Shown here piece by piece: positions 24,719 through 36,749 of a stretch of 64,000 bases of DNA (the first letter of the stretch is position 1; each line of letters begins with the position of its first letter). A program made the position numbers and the translations under genes. This DNA comes from Mycobacterium sp. GA-2829 (GTDB lineage Bacteria; Actinomycetota; Actinomycetes; Mycobacteriales; Mycobacteriaceae). Location of the stretch: positions 124,001 through 188,000 of the forward strand of contig NZ_LQIT01000012.1 of assembly GCF_001499965.1 (NCBI RefSeq). The letters are read 5' to 3'. The notes below the pieces were generated by a model that worked only from the letters and a program-made list of their open reading frames with translations, made no database searches and was not told the DNA's origin.

Positions 24719-25285
24719 CTACAGCCAGGTGTCCGGTGTTGTGGCGGTGAGGAAGGCCTCGAGATCGTCACGCCAGTGCGCGGGCGAGTTCTTGTCGGGT
24801 TCGATGCCGGTGTACTCACCCCGGTAGAACAGCAGCGGCCGCGGTTTCTTCTTCGGCACGTCCGACAGCGAATGCACGGCCCCGAACACCACGAGGTGAT
24901 CACCGCCGTCGTGCACCGAGTGCACGGTGCAGTCAATGTGCGCCAGCGTCCCGTCGATGACCGGCGACCCCAGCTTCGACGGCGTCCAGTCGATCTCGGC
25001 GAACTTGTCCGGCTCCCGGGAACCGAACCGCGCCGAGACGTCTTTCTGGTTCTCGTGCAACACATTCACGCAGAACCGACCGCTGGACTCGATCGCCTTC
25101 CAGGACCGCGACACCTTGGTCGGGCAGAACAGCACCAGCGGGGGTTCGAGTGACAGAGCGGCGAACGACTGACAGGCGAACCCGACCGGCGTGTCCTCGT
25201 GCACGGTGGTGATCACCGTGATGCCGGTGCAGAACTGGCCGAGCACATTACGGAACGTACGCGGGTCGATCGTCGATTCAGCCAC
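24719..25285 (-). CDS. hsaB: HsaB, flavin reductase of the HsaAB monooxygenase
   Basis: A 188-residue flavin reductase of the split-barrel family: FRNVLGQFCTGITVITT at the N-terminus, PVGFACQSFAALSLEPPLVLFCP and FCVNVLHENQ. It supplies reduced flavin to HsaA for hydroxylation of 3-HSA in cholesterol ring A/B breakdown. It is the last hsa gene, 13 bases after hsaC, under the KstR-controlled hsaA promoter. Confidence 0.93.
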   Translation of the reverse strand: MAESTIDPRTFRNVLGQFCTGITVITTVHEDTPVGFACQSFAALSLEPPLVLFCPTKVSRSWKAIESSGRFCVNVLHENQKDVSARFGSREPDKFAEIDWTPSKLGSPVIDGTLAHIDCTVHSVHDGGDHLVVFGAVHSLSDVPKKKPRPLLFYRGEYTGIEPDKNSPAHWRDDLEAFLTATTPDTWL

Positions 25286-25298
25286 CGGTGCCTTTCGG

Positions 25299-28281
<2,983 letters not shown>

Positions 28282-28326
28282 TGCTCGCCTCCAAGATGCG
28301 GGACTGAAACGGGGCTGTTGAAAGAT

Positions 28327-28340
28327 TAGAACACGTTACG
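28327..28340. promoter_or_regulatory. KstR box proximal to hsaA (one mismatch)
   Basis: TAGAACACGTTACG matches TnnAACnnGTTnnA except for the last base. It is 46 bases upstream of the hsaA start and 87 bases from the second box. Confidence 0.75.
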
Positions 28341-28394
28341 ATTTGTGTCGAGCAGCCCGACGCTGCAGCGGCTGGACCTGCGAAGGTGCATTTC

Positions 28395-28408
28395 TGTAAC
28401 CTGTTCTA
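28395..28408. promoter_or_regulatory. KstR box proximal to kshB
   Basis: TGTAACCTGTTCTA matches TnnAACnnGTTnnA fully and lies 37 bases upstream of the kshB start. Two boxes in one divergent region suggest one operator per promoter. Confidence 0.85.
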
Positions 28409-28445
28409 GTTCTGCCAGCCCGGACCGGACAGAAAGGTGCGCGTC

Positions 28446-29498
28446 GTGACGGACGAGCCACTCGGTGCCCACGTGCTCGAACTGGAGGTGGCCGACGTCG
28501 TCGACGAGACCGCCGACGCGCGGTCACTGGTCTTCAAGGCCGGCGCCGACGTGCCTGCCGAACGGCTGCGCTACTCGCCCGGCCAGTTCCTCACCCTGCG
28601 GGTGCCCAGCGACCGGACCGGTTCGGTGGCGCGGTGCTACTCGCTGTGCAGTTCGCCGTTCACCGACGATCCGCTGACCGTCACCGTGAAGCGCACCGTC
28701 GACGGGTACGCGTCGAACTGGCTGTGCGACAACGCGCACCCGGGCATGAAGCTGCATGTGCTGGCGCCCTCGGGCACGTTCGTGCCGACCTCGCTCGACA
28801 CCGACTTCCTGCTGCTCGCCGCCGGCAGCGGCATCACCCCGATGCTGGCCATCCTCAAGTCGGCGCTCGTCGAGGGCAGCGGCAAGGTGGTGCTGGTCTA
28901 CGCCAACCGCGACGAGGCCAACGTCATCTTCGCCTCGACGCTGCGGGACCTGGCCGCCAAGTACCCCGACCGGCTGACCGTCGTGCACTGGCTGGAGTCG
29001 GTCCAGGGTCTGCCCACCGCATCCGCGCTGGCCGGGCTGACCACGCCTTACACCGGCCACGATGCCTACATCTGCGGCCCCGGACCGTTCATGGCCGCCG
29101 CACAAGAGGCGCTGACCAGCGCGGGCACCGCCGCGGAGAAGATCCACATCGAGGTGTTCAAATCGCTGGAGTCGGACCCCTTCGCCGCGGTCGTCATCGA
29201 AGAGGACGACAGCGACGAGGGGCCGGCCACCGCGGTGGTCACCCTCGACGGTGAGACCCACGAGGTGCGTTGGCCACGCAACGCCAAACTGCTCGATGTG
29301 CTGCTCGACAAGGGCCTCGATGCGCCGTTCTCCTGCCGGGAGGGCCACTGCGGCGCCTGCGCGGTGCTCAAGAAGAGCGGTGAGGTCGAGATGGACATCA
29401 ACGACGTCCTCGAGCAGTCCGACCTCGACGAGGGCCTGATCCTGGGATGCCAGGCCGTGCCGCGCTCGGATTCGGTCGAAGTCACCTACGACGAATAG
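28446..29498 (+). CDS. kshB: KshB, reductase of 3-ketosteroid 9alpha-hydroxylase
   Basis: A 350-residue flavin and [2Fe-2S] reductase. Domains in order: FAD (RCYSLCSSP, about 63-71), NAD (LLAAGSGITPMLAI), and a C-terminal plant-type ferredoxin with C297, C302, C305 and C335. It passes electrons to the Rieske oxygenase KshA, which is not in this window, opening steroid ring B. The GTG at 28446 follows GAAAGG at 8 bases; an upstream in-frame GTG would remove that spacing. Confidence 0.93.
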   Translation: MTDEPLGAHVLELEVADVVDETADARSLVFKAGADVPAERLRYSPGQFLTLRVPSDRTGSVARCYSLCSSPFTDDPLTVTVKRTVDGYASNWLCDNAHPGMKLHVLAPSGTFVPTSLDTDFLLLAAGSGITPMLAILKSALVEGSGKVVLVYANRDEANVIFASTLRDLAAKYPDRLTVVHWLESVQGLPTASALAGLTTPYTGHDAYICGPGPFMAAAQEALTSAGTAAEKIHIEVFKSLESDPFAAVVIEEDDSDEGPATAVVTLDGETHEVRWPRNAKLLDVLLDKGLDAPFSCREGHCGACAVLKKSGEVEMDINDVLEQSDLDEGLILGCQAVPRSDSVEVTYDE

Positions 29499-29519
29499 CG
29501 AAGGGCTAACTTCAACACG

Positions 29520-30092
29520 ATGAACCGGCTCGCAGCGGCAAGTGCGGCGGCACTGCTGACGGCACTGCTCACCCAGCCCGCGACGGCGGCGGCCGCGGCC
29601 AACTCGGCGATGAGCTCCATCCCCGTCGATCCGGCCACCAGCATCGAGATGCACGTCAACGCGAACTGCGTGGGCGACAGATGCACCTTCGACACGACCG
29701 CGAACCTGTTGACGCCTGGCGGCCCGACCGGCTTCCCCGGCGACGCCTGGTCGCGGCAGACGATCACGCTGCGGAGCAACGACCGCAACGTCTGGCAGGA
29801 GGCGTCCTACAGCGCCCCGGCCGGGATGCCGCGAGAAGTCAAGGGCGCCAACCACGGCAACGTGCTGTCGAAGATGTACAAGTCGCTGCGCGACGTCGAG
29901 ATCTCGGTGACCTCGTTCGGCGGCGGCCCCATCGAGCGCTACCGCGTCGACGGCGACTCCATGCCGACCGAGTGGACCACCGGACGGCCCGCCACCCGTG
30001 CGGTGTTCATCGTGTGCAGCCACATCCAGGTGGTCTACGCCCGCGTGAACCTGACCACCCCGGATGCCTGCGCGCAGACCACCTTCGGCTGA
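29520..30092 (+). CDS. Secreted protein of unknown function (Rv3572-like)
   Basis: A 190-residue protein with a cleavable signal peptide ending near the alanine-rich TQPATAAAAA. The mature part has cysteines at NCVGDRC, VCSH and DAC, probably disulfide-bonded. No enzymatic motif is visible. The position between kshB and fadE34 matches Rv3572 of M. tuberculosis; a role in steroid use is unproven. It begins 21 bases after kshB and may be co-transcribed. Confidence 0.75.
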   Translation: MNRLAAASAAALLTALLTQPATAAAAANSAMSSIPVDPATSIEMHVNANCVGDRCTFDTTANLLTPGGPTGFPGDAWSRQTITLRSNDRNVWQEASYSAPAGMPREVKGANHGNVLSKMYKSLRDVEISVTSFGGGPIERYRVDGDSMPTEWTTGRPATRAVFIVCSHIQVVYARVNLTTPDACAQTTFG

Positions 30093-30093
30093 G

Positions 30094-32220
30094 CTACCGG
30101 GGCAGCCCCAGCAGCCGCTCCCCGGCCAGGGTGAGCAGGATCTGCTCGGTGCCGCCCGCGATCGTCAGGCATCGGGTGTTGAGGAAGTCGTGCACCTGCT
30201 GGTTGGTCACCGCCCCCGCGCCGTCGGACAGGTCCATCCGGAACTCCGCGAGTCCCTGCCGGTAGCGCACACCGATCAGCTTGCGGGCGCTGGACTCCGC
30301 GCCCGGATCCTGTCCGCCGACGGCCTTCTGCGCGATCCGCTGGTCCAGCAGTGAGCCCACCTGGGCGGTGAGGATCAGCTGGCCCAGGCGGTCCTGCTCG
30401 GCGGCGTCGAGGCCGCGTTCGGCCACCGTGCGCAGCAGTTCCTCCATCGGGTTGCCGAGCGCGGTGCCGCCCGCCATCGCGACCCGCTCGTTGGCGAGCG
30501 TGGTGCGGGCCAGCCGCCAACCGTCGTTCACCTGTCCGACCACCATCTCGTCGGGGACGAAGACGTCGTCGAAGAACACCTCGTTGAACAACTCGTCACC
30601 GGTGATCTCGCGCAGCGGACGGATCACGATGCCCGGGCTCTTCATGTCGATGAGGAAGTAGGTGATGCCCTTGTGCTTCGGGGCGTCCGGATCGGTACGC
30701 GCCAGGCAGATCCCCCACTGCGCCTTGTGCGCGGCCGACGTCCACACCTTCTGTCCGGTCAGACGCCAACCACCATCGGCGCGTACGGCTTTCGTGCGCA
30801 GCGCCGCGAGATCCGAACCCGCGCCGGGTTCGCTGAACAGCTGACACCAGAACAGCTCACCGCGCAGGGTGGCGGGCACGAAGCGCTCGATCTGTTCGGG
30901 GCTGCCGTGTTCGAGGATCGTCGGCGCCGCCCACCAACCGATCACCAGATCGGGGCGAGCCACCTCGGCGGCGGCCAGCTCCTGATCGATCAGCAACTGC
31001 TCGGCCGCCGACGCCGCCCGGCCGAACGGTTTCGGCCAGTGCGGGGCGAGCAGCCCCGCCTCCGCGAGCGCGGGCTGCCGCTGATCGGCGGGCAGCTCCG
31101 CGACATCGGCCACGGCCGAACGGATCTCGGGCCGCAGATCCTCCACGGCGTCGAGGTCGATGCGCAAGTCGCGGCGCACCCCCTGCTGGGTGAGCTCGGC
31201 GATGCGGCGCAGCCACCGCGGCCGGCCGCCCAACGCCTGCGAAGTGCCGTATGCGCGGCGCAGATACAAGTGCGCATCGTGCTCCCAGGTGATGCCGATC
31301 CCGCCGAGCACCTGGATGCAGTCCTTGGCGTTGGCCTTCGCGGCGTCGATACCCGCGGCCGCGGCGACCGCGGCGGCGATGCTGAGCTGACGGGCGTCGC
31401 CCTCGGTGACGGCGCGCGCCGCGTCGGCCGCGGCCACCGAGATCTGTTCGGCGCGCAGCAGCATCTCGGCGCACATGTGCTTGATGGCCTGGAAGCTGCC
31501 GATCGGCTTGCCGAACTGCTCACGCACCTTGGCGTATTCGGTCGCCGTGACAAGCTGCCAGCGGGCCAGCCCGGCGGCCTCGGCCGCGAGCAGCGTCGCG
31601 GTCAAATCCGCCAGCCGCTCGGCGGTGACGTCGAGCCGCACCACCGGCGCGCCGTCGAGGACGACGCGGGCCAGCGGGCGGGAGAAGTCGGTGGGGGTCA
31701 GCGGTTCGACCGTCACTCCGTCGGCGGTGGCGTCGACGAGCACCACCGCGTCGTCGGCGGGCAGCAGCAGCACGCCCCTCGGATCGGCGCCGAGCACATG
31801 GGGCGCCACCCCGGATGCGGTGTCGCCGTCGAGCGTCAGCTCCGCGGAAAGGGTGAGGCCCGCAGTGCGCTCGCCGGACGCCAGCGCCTCGAGCAGTGCC
31901 TCGTCGGTGACGACCAGCGTGGCGACCGCCGTCGTCGCGACCGGTCCGGGCACCATGGCGGCGGCCGCCTCGTCGACGATCGCGCAGAGGTCCTCGACGG
32001 TGCCGCCGGCGCCGCCCTGCTCCTCGGGGATCGCGACACCGAAGATGCCGAGTTCGGCGAACCCGGCGTACGCCCGGCGCCAGGCGTCGACGTCGCCCTG
32101 CTCGACCTCGCGCGCGGCCTCCGACGCCCGCGACGCCGCGGCCCAGTCACGCACCATCTCCCGGGCAGCAAACTGCTCGTCGGTACCGGGGCCGGACCCC
32201 GACAGCACTGACTGGGTCAT
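30094..32220 (-). CDS. fadE34: FadE34, two-domain acyl-CoA dehydrogenase for steroid side-chain degradation
   Basis: A 708-residue fused acyl-CoA dehydrogenase. The N-terminal half resembles small FadE32/33-type chains (EYAKVREQFGKPIGSFQAIKHMCAE), the C-terminal half is full-length (SEPGAGSDLAALRTKA, TEQILLTLAGERLLGLP), so one polypeptide replaces a FadE heterodimer. FadE34 is known for oxidising C5 side-chain steroid CoA esters. The ATG at 32220 has GAGGAG at proper spacing; much longer in-frame readings are rejected. It is divergent from kstR with a KstR box between. Confidence 0.92.
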   Translation of the reverse strand: MTQSVLSGSGPGTDEQFAAREMVRDWAAASRASEAAREVEQGDVDAWRRAYAGFAELGIFGVAIPEEQGGAGGTVEDLCAIVDEAAAAMVPGPVATTAVATLVVTDEALLEALASGERTAGLTLSAELTLDGDTASGVAPHVLGADPRGVLLLPADDAVVLVDATADGVTVEPLTPTDFSRPLARVVLDGAPVVRLDVTAERLADLTATLLAAEAAGLARWQLVTATEYAKVREQFGKPIGSFQAIKHMCAEMLLRAEQISVAAADAARAVTEGDARQLSIAAAVAAAAGIDAAKANAKDCIQVLGGIGITWEHDAHLYLRRAYGTSQALGGRPRWLRRIAELTQQGVRRDLRIDLDAVEDLRPEIRSAVADVAELPADQRQPALAEAGLLAPHWPKPFGRAASAAEQLLIDQELAAAEVARPDLVIGWWAAPTILEHGSPEQIERFVPATLRGELFWCQLFSEPGAGSDLAALRTKAVRADGGWRLTGQKVWTSAAHKAQWGICLARTDPDAPKHKGITYFLIDMKSPGIVIRPLREITGDELFNEVFFDDVFVPDEMVVGQVNDGWRLARTTLANERVAMAGGTALGNPMEELLRTVAERGLDAAEQDRLGQLILTAQVGSLLDQRIAQKAVGGQDPGAESSARKLIGVRYRQGLAEFRMDLSDGAGAVTNQQVHDFLNTRCLTIAGGTEQILLTLAGERLLGLPR

Positions 32221-32262
32221 TTCCGGACTCCTCGCCTTGGGTGAGAAGGCCATACTCCTCAC

Positions 32263-32276
32263 TAGAACGTGTTCTA
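32263..32276. promoter_or_regulatory. KstR box between fadE34 and kstR
   Basis: TAGAACGTGTTCTA fits TnnAACnnGTTnnA at every fixed base and is a nearly perfect palindrome. It lies 43 bases before fadE34 and 142 bases before kstR, consistent with control of fadE34 and autoregulation of kstR. Confidence 0.9.
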
Positions 32277-32417
32277 ATGGTGACAGTGTTCGACCGTCAA
32301 GTCGACCCGCATCGCAGCAGACCACGTCGGTGTGCCACCACTGCTGAGGTGAGAAAACGGAGACCGACATGCGTATCGTTTCGGGGGGATACGCAAGATG
32401 AAGGAGCGTCGCACGGC

Positions 32418-33083
32418 ATGTCTGGGGCTTCGATGCCAGCACACAGTTCGGGATCTCGACCGCGTGAGGTGATGAACGTGGCGGTGCTCTCCGAGTCCGA
32501 ACTCGGATCCGAGGCGCAGCGGGAGCGGCGCAAGCGGATCCTCGACGCGACCCTCGCGATCGCCTCCAAGGGCGGATACGAGGCCGTGCAGATGCGCGCG
32601 GTGGCCGAACGCGCCGATGTCGCCGTCGGCACCTTGTACCGCTACTTCCCGTCCAAGGTGCACCTGCTGGTGTCGGCGCTGGGCCGTGAGTTCGAGCGGA
32701 TCGACGCCAAGACCGACCGCGCCGCACTGTCGGGCGGCACACCGTATCAGCGGCTCAACTTCATGGTCGGCAAGCTCAACCGGGCGATGCAGCGCAATCC
32801 GCTGCTGACCGAGGCCATGACGCGGGCATTCGTGTTCGCCGACGCCTCGGCCGCCGGTGAGGTCGATCACGTCGGCAAGTTGATGGACTCGATGTTCGCG
32901 CGCGCCATGAGCGACGGCGAACCGACCGAGGATCAGTACCACATCGCGCGCGTCATCTCCGACGTCTGGCTGTCGAACCTGTTGGCCTGGCTGACCCGCC
33001 GCGCCTCGGCGACCGACGTGAGCAAACGGCTCGATCTCGCGGTGCGGCTACTCATCGGCGACGGCGACCGCCCTAAGATCTGA
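32418..33083 (+). CDS. kstR: KstR, TetR-family repressor of cholesterol catabolism
   Basis: A 221-residue TetR regulator; the helix-turn-helix spans about 57-78 (AVQMRAVAERADVAVGTLYRYFPSK). KstR controls the large cholesterol uptake and side-chain/ring regulon and responds to steroid CoA thioesters. ATG at 32418 with AAGGAG upstream gives the annotated family length; an ATG at 32472 would give a shorter form starting MNVAVLSESELG. The leader from the KstR box to this start is about 140 bases. Confidence 0.94.
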   Translation: MSGASMPAHSSGSRPREVMNVAVLSESELGSEAQRERRKRILDATLAIASKGGYEAVQMRAVAERADVAVGTLYRYFPSKVHLLVSALGREFERIDAKTDRAALSGGTPYQRLNFMVGKLNRAMQRNPLLTEAMTRAFVFADASAAGEVDHVGKLMDSMFARAMSDGEPTEDQYHIARVISDVWLSNLLAWLTRRASATDVSKRLDLAVRLLIGDGDRPKI

Positions 33084-33086
33084 CGG

Positions 33087-33845
33087 GTGCCCGACGGCTT
33101 ACCGACCGACCTCCGCGAGGCGCTCGACCGCGCCGCGCGGCTGCCCCGCCTGCTGATCGCCTGCGACTACGACGGCACACTGGCGCCGATCGTGTCCAAT
33201 CCCGCCGACGCGCGGCCGTTACCCACCGCGTCGGCCGCCGTCGAAGAGCTCGCCACCCTGCCCGGCGTCACGGTCGCGCTGATCTCCGGCCGCGCGCTGG
33301 GCGTGCTCAAGGAACTGTCCGGGGTGTCCGACCGGGTCCACCTCGTCGGCAGCCACGGCGCGGAGTTCGACACCGGGTTCCTGTCCCCCGTCGATGCCCG
33401 CGCCAAGGACCTGCTGACCGAGATCAAACGGACCCTCGACGCCATCGCCGGCGAATATCCCGGTGTGACAACCGAACTCAAACCGGCGAGCGTGGCGCTG
33501 CACGTGCGCAACGCCGCCGCCGACGACGGTGCCGCCGCGCTGCGCCGGGCGGACGAGGCGGCCGCCTTGTGGGATGCGCAGATCACCGACGGCAAGGCGG
33601 TCAAGGAGTTCGCGGTGATCCACACCGACAAGGGCCAGGCCGTCGACATCCTGCGCGAGGAGCACGACGCGTCGGCGGCGGTGTTCCTCGGCGACGACGT
33701 CACCGACGAGAAGGCGTTCCGGCGGATGCGCGACGGCGACATCGGCGTGAAGGTCGGCCCCGGCGACACCGCCGCGGCCTACCGAATTGCCGATCCGCAG
33801 CAGGTGGCCGAGGCGCTGGAGTACCTCCTCGCCGCCCGGCGGTAA
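33087..33845 (+). CDS. otsB: OtsB, trehalose-6-phosphate phosphatase
   Basis: A 252-residue HAD phosphatase. Motif I is DYDGTLAPI with nucleophile D27 and acid D29, motif II VALISGR, the substrate region GSHGAEF, and motif IV FLGDDVTDEKAF. It dephosphorylates trehalose-6-phosphate. The GTG at 33087 is 7 bases after TAAGAT (33074-33079), a hexamer lying inside the end of kstR, so a leaderless promoter of its own is likely although only 3 bases separate the genes. Confidence 0.9.
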   Translation: MPDGLPTDLREALDRAARLPRLLIACDYDGTLAPIVSNPADARPLPTASAAVEELATLPGVTVALISGRALGVLKELSGVSDRVHLVGSHGAEFDTGFLSPVDARAKDLLTEIKRTLDAIAGEYPGVTTELKPASVALHVRNAAADDGAAALRRADEAAALWDAQITDGKAVKEFAVIHTDKGQAVDILREEHDASAAVFLGDDVTDEKAFRRMRDGDIGVKVGPGDTAAAYRIADPQQVAEALEYLLAARR

Positions 33846-33847
33846 GG

Positions 33848-34750
33848 ATGTCGCGGACCGCCCGCGCTGTACGGGCCGCGACCGCCGCCGGTCGCGAACT
33901 CGGACTGCACGTCGACGACCCTCGGGTGCTCCACGACGTCTTCTCCGTCATCGTCCATCTGGCGCCCGCCCCGGTGGTGGTTCGGGTGCCGACGGTGCTG
34001 CCGCCCTCGCTGCGGTCAGTGCCCCAGCGGCAGACCGCGCAGCAGCGCGCGGAGCTGGCGGTCCCGGGCTGGTTGGCCGACCGGGGGCTGCCGGTGGTGG
34101 CACCCAGTCCGCTGATCCCGCGGAAACCCGTTGTCCGCGAGGGGTTCTCGATGACGTTCTGGGAATTCGTCGATGCGGTCGATGACGCCGAGCCGGACTG
34201 GGCGCGGCGGTGCGCGTCGACGGCGCGGCTGCACGCCGCGCTACGTGAGTACGACGGCGGCCGGCTGGAATTCTTCACCCAATTCCAGAACTACATCCCC
34301 GACGCGCTGACCGAGTTGGAAGGCCACCCCGACCTGCTGCCTCCCGCCGATGTGGTTCGCGCGCAACGGGAATGGCAACAGCTGGCGCCCGTGCTCACGT
34401 CCAGGGCGGAATTCGAGGCGCGGTTCCCGGGGGTGGCGGTCCAGCCGATCCACGGCGACGCGCCCTACTACAACGTGATCGCCACCGCCGACGGGGAACG
34501 CTGGTCGGATTTCGAGCTCGTCACACTCGGCGTCGCGGAGTCCGACCTCGCCCTCGTCGGCCCCGAGGGCCGCGCCGCCTACGACGCGACCGCCGCCGAG
34601 CTCGGTCTGCGCACCCTCGACGACCGGGTGCTCGAAATCACCGAATCGGCGGCCATGCTCGCCGCGGTCGCCGCACTGGCGATGGCGCCGCAACTGCCGA
34701 TGCTCGTGGACGCGCTGGCTCCGACGATCGCGCAGTGGCGGGCCCGCTGA
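33848..34750 (+). CDS. Aminoglycoside phosphotransferase-fold protein
   Basis: A 300-residue protein with a kinase-like Brenner-type motif in HGDAPYYNVI followed by WSDFELVTLGVAESDLAL, matching the phosphotransferase (APH/ChoK) fold, although the second aspartate of the usual D-W-E motif is replaced in context by SDFE. The substrate is unknown; mycobacteria have many such genes. ATG follows the otsB stop by two bases, so it is in the otsB operon. It converges on the LacI gene with a single base between stops. Confidence 0.75.
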   Translation: MSRTARAVRAATAAGRELGLHVDDPRVLHDVFSVIVHLAPAPVVVRVPTVLPPSLRSVPQRQTAQQRAELAVPGWLADRGLPVVAPSPLIPRKPVVREGFSMTFWEFVDAVDDAEPDWARRCASTARLHAALREYDGGRLEFFTQFQNYIPDALTELEGHPDLLPPADVVRAQREWQQLAPVLTSRAEFEARFPGVAVQPIHGDAPYYNVIATADGERWSDFELVTLGVAESDLALVGPEGRAAYDATAAELGLRTLDDRVLEITESAAMLAAVAALAMAPQLPMLVDALAPTIAQWRAR

Positions 34751-34751
34751 G

Positions 34752-35852
34752 CTACGCCGGCGCCCCAGCGGTACGCCCACGCAACATCTGGGTGTCGAGG
34801 ATGTCGACGACCGGCAGACCGTCGCGCGGCGGCTGGTGCAGCAGGCGGCCCGCGCGGCGGCCCTTCTCCACGCTGGGCTGCACCACCGTGGTCAACCCGC
34901 GACCCACCGCCGCGGGGATGCCGTCGAAGCCGGTGACCGTCATCTGCCCCGGCACGTAGATACCCCGCGACCGCAGGTGGTCCATCGCCGAGAGCGCGAG
35001 CACATCGGCGGTGCACATCAGCGCGGTCAGGCGCGGGTTGGTGGCCAGCGCGACCTCTGCGGCGGCACCGCCGGAGGTGGGTCCGTGCTCGTAGCTCTCG
35101 ACCACCGTGACCGCACGCCGGTCGAGTCCTGCCGCTTCGACCGCGTCGAACACGCCGCCGATGCGCTCGCGCTGCACGTGGAAGTGCGGTGACTGCAGGC
35201 GTTCCGGGTCGGCGACCGCCGGGCGCGGATATCCGGAGGGCTTCTCCAGGCCGAGCCGCATCGTGAGCAGCCCGATCTCGCGGTGTCCCAGGCCCAGGAT
35301 GTATTCGGCCAGGCCGCGCATCGCACCGCGGTCGTCGATGCCCACCCGCGACGTACCGGGCACGTCCTTGGGCTGGTCGACCACCACGACGGGCAGATGA
35401 CGCTGCTGCACCACCGGCAGGTACGGATCGTCGTCGCTGGCTGAGTAGATGACGAAACCGTCGACCCCGGCGGCAAGCACGGCCGCCGAACCGTCGGCCA
35501 CGCTGCGATTCGGCCCGATCGCCACCAGGAGCAGCCCCTGCCCCACCTCTTCGCACGATTCGGCAAGTCCGGCAACGAAATCCAGGGCGGCCGGATCGCT
35601 GAACGAGTAGTGGAGCGGTTCGGTGATCATCAACCCGACGGCACCGGCGCGGCGGGTCCGCAACGACCGCGCCACCGGATCGGGTCCCGGGTAGCCGAGT
35701 CGCTTGGCGGCGGTGAAGATCCGCTCACGCAGTTCGGCCGACAACTGGTCGGGCCGGTTGTACGCATTCGAGATGGTGGTGCGGCTGACCTTCAGCTCCG
35801 CGGCGAGCGAAGCCAGGGTCGCGTGACGGCGCGGCTCCGGACTGCTCGACAT
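34752..35852 (-). CDS. LacI-family transcriptional regulator (Rv3575c-like)
   Basis: A 366-residue LacI/GalR repressor. The N-terminal helix-turn-helix (about 12-35, TLASLAAELKVSRTTISNAYNRPDQLS) is followed by the hinge and a sugar-binding-type domain (DGFVIYSASDDDP, TALMCTADVLALSAMD, VTGFDGIPAA). Position matches Rv3575c after kstR. The target is unknown; neighbouring otsB makes a sugar effector conceivable but unproven. Confidence 0.88.
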   Translation of the reverse strand: MSSSPEPRRHATLASLAAELKVSRTTISNAYNRPDQLSAELRERIFTAAKRLGYPGPDPVARSLRTRRAGAVGLMITEPLHYSFSDPAALDFVAGLAESCEEVGQGLLLVAIGPNRSVADGSAAVLAAGVDGFVIYSASDDDPYLPVVQQRHLPVVVVDQPKDVPGTSRVGIDDRGAMRGLAEYILGLGHREIGLLTMRLGLEKPSGYPRPAVADPERLQSPHFHVQRERIGGVFDAVEAAGLDRRAVTVVESYEHGPTSGGAAAEVALATNPRLTALMCTADVLALSAMDHLRSRGIYVPGQMTVTGFDGIPAAVGRGLTTVVQPSVEKGRRAGRLLHQPPRDGLPVVDILDTQMLRGRTAGAPA

Positions 35853-35882
35853 GCTCCGTCACGTTAGCCGATACCGCGGCGC

Positions 35883-36749
35883 TCAGGTCACCAGCACACG
35901 GTCGGTCGACGACCGCAGTCCGCGTTCGACGCCCCACACCACCGCCCACACCCCGCAGGCGATCGTGACGATGATGAAACTCGGTGGGGCGTTGAACATC
36001 GCCGACAGCGCCAGGCCCAGCCACACGGCGGCCAGGTTGATCGCCGTCGACAGGGCGATCGCCCGCGCCGGCCGTGCCGTCAGCATGATCGCCGCCGCGG
36101 CAGGCGTCACCACCAACGCGAACAACAGCAGCGTGCCCACCGCCTGCACGGCCATCGTCACCGCGAGCCCGAGCAGCACCATGAACGCCACCGAGAGTCC
36201 CCGCACGGGAACGCCCTTCGCGTTCGCCACCTGCGCATTGACCGATGTGAACAGCAGCGGGCGATAGATCGCGCCGATGCTGACCGCGAGCACGCCGAGC
36301 AGCACCGTGAACGAGACGATCTGCTCGTCGGTGATCGCCAGCAGATTGCCGAACAGCACGTTGGTCATCGTGCTGGAACTGCGCGTCGCCAGGGAGTTGA
36401 ACAGCAGCCCGAGGCCCGTCGCCATCGCCAGCACCGTGCCCGTGGCCACCTCCCGATCGGCGGCGCGTCGGCCCAGCGCCCCGATCACCAGTGCGCCGCC
36501 GACGCAGAACACCCCGAGGCCCAACGCGACCGGCAGCCCCAACAGCACCGCACCGGTGGCGCCGGGCAGGCCGATGTGCGCCAGGGCGTGCGCGGCGAAC
36601 GAGGTGTTCCGCACGACGACGAAATACCCGATCAGCCCCGCCGCGAGCGCGACGATGGTGCCGCCGGTCAACGCGTTGCGCATGAACGACGACGTCAGGA
36701 TCTGCCACCAGTTGTCCTGGTAGGCCAACGCGAGCACCGAGGTGGTCAC
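35883..36749 (-). CDS. Zinc/manganese-type ABC transporter permease (ZnuB-like)
   Basis: A 288-residue permease of the ABC-3 family with about eight hydrophobic segments (NALTGGTIVALAAGLIGYFVVV, AHALAHIGLPGATGAVL, MTNVLFGNLLAIT, VGTLLLFALVVTPAAAAIM). The GTG at 36749 overlaps the ATPase stop (GTGA). Last gene of the solute-binding protein-ATPase-permease operon; zinc is favoured over manganese because of the Zur-like box at the operon promoter. Confidence 0.88.
   Translation of the reverse strand: MTTSVLALAYQDNWWQILTSSFMRNALTGGTIVALAAGLIGYFVVVRNTSFAAHALAHIGLPGATGAVLLGLPVALGLGVFCVGGALVIGALGRRAADREVATGTVLAMATGLGLLFNSLATRSSSTMTNVLFGNLLAITDEQIVSFTVLLGVLAVSIGAIYRPLLFTSVNAQVANAKGVPVRGLSVAFMVLLGLAVTMAVQAVGTLLLFALVVTPAAAAIMLTARPARAIALSTAINLAAVWLGLALSAMFNAPPSFIIVTIACGVWAVVWGVERGLRSSTDRVLVT

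Noticed and set aside
34752..35852. LacI-type gene as regulator of the zinc operons
   Set aside because: The zinc promoters carry Zur-type palindromes and no LacI-type operator; adjacency alone is not enough.
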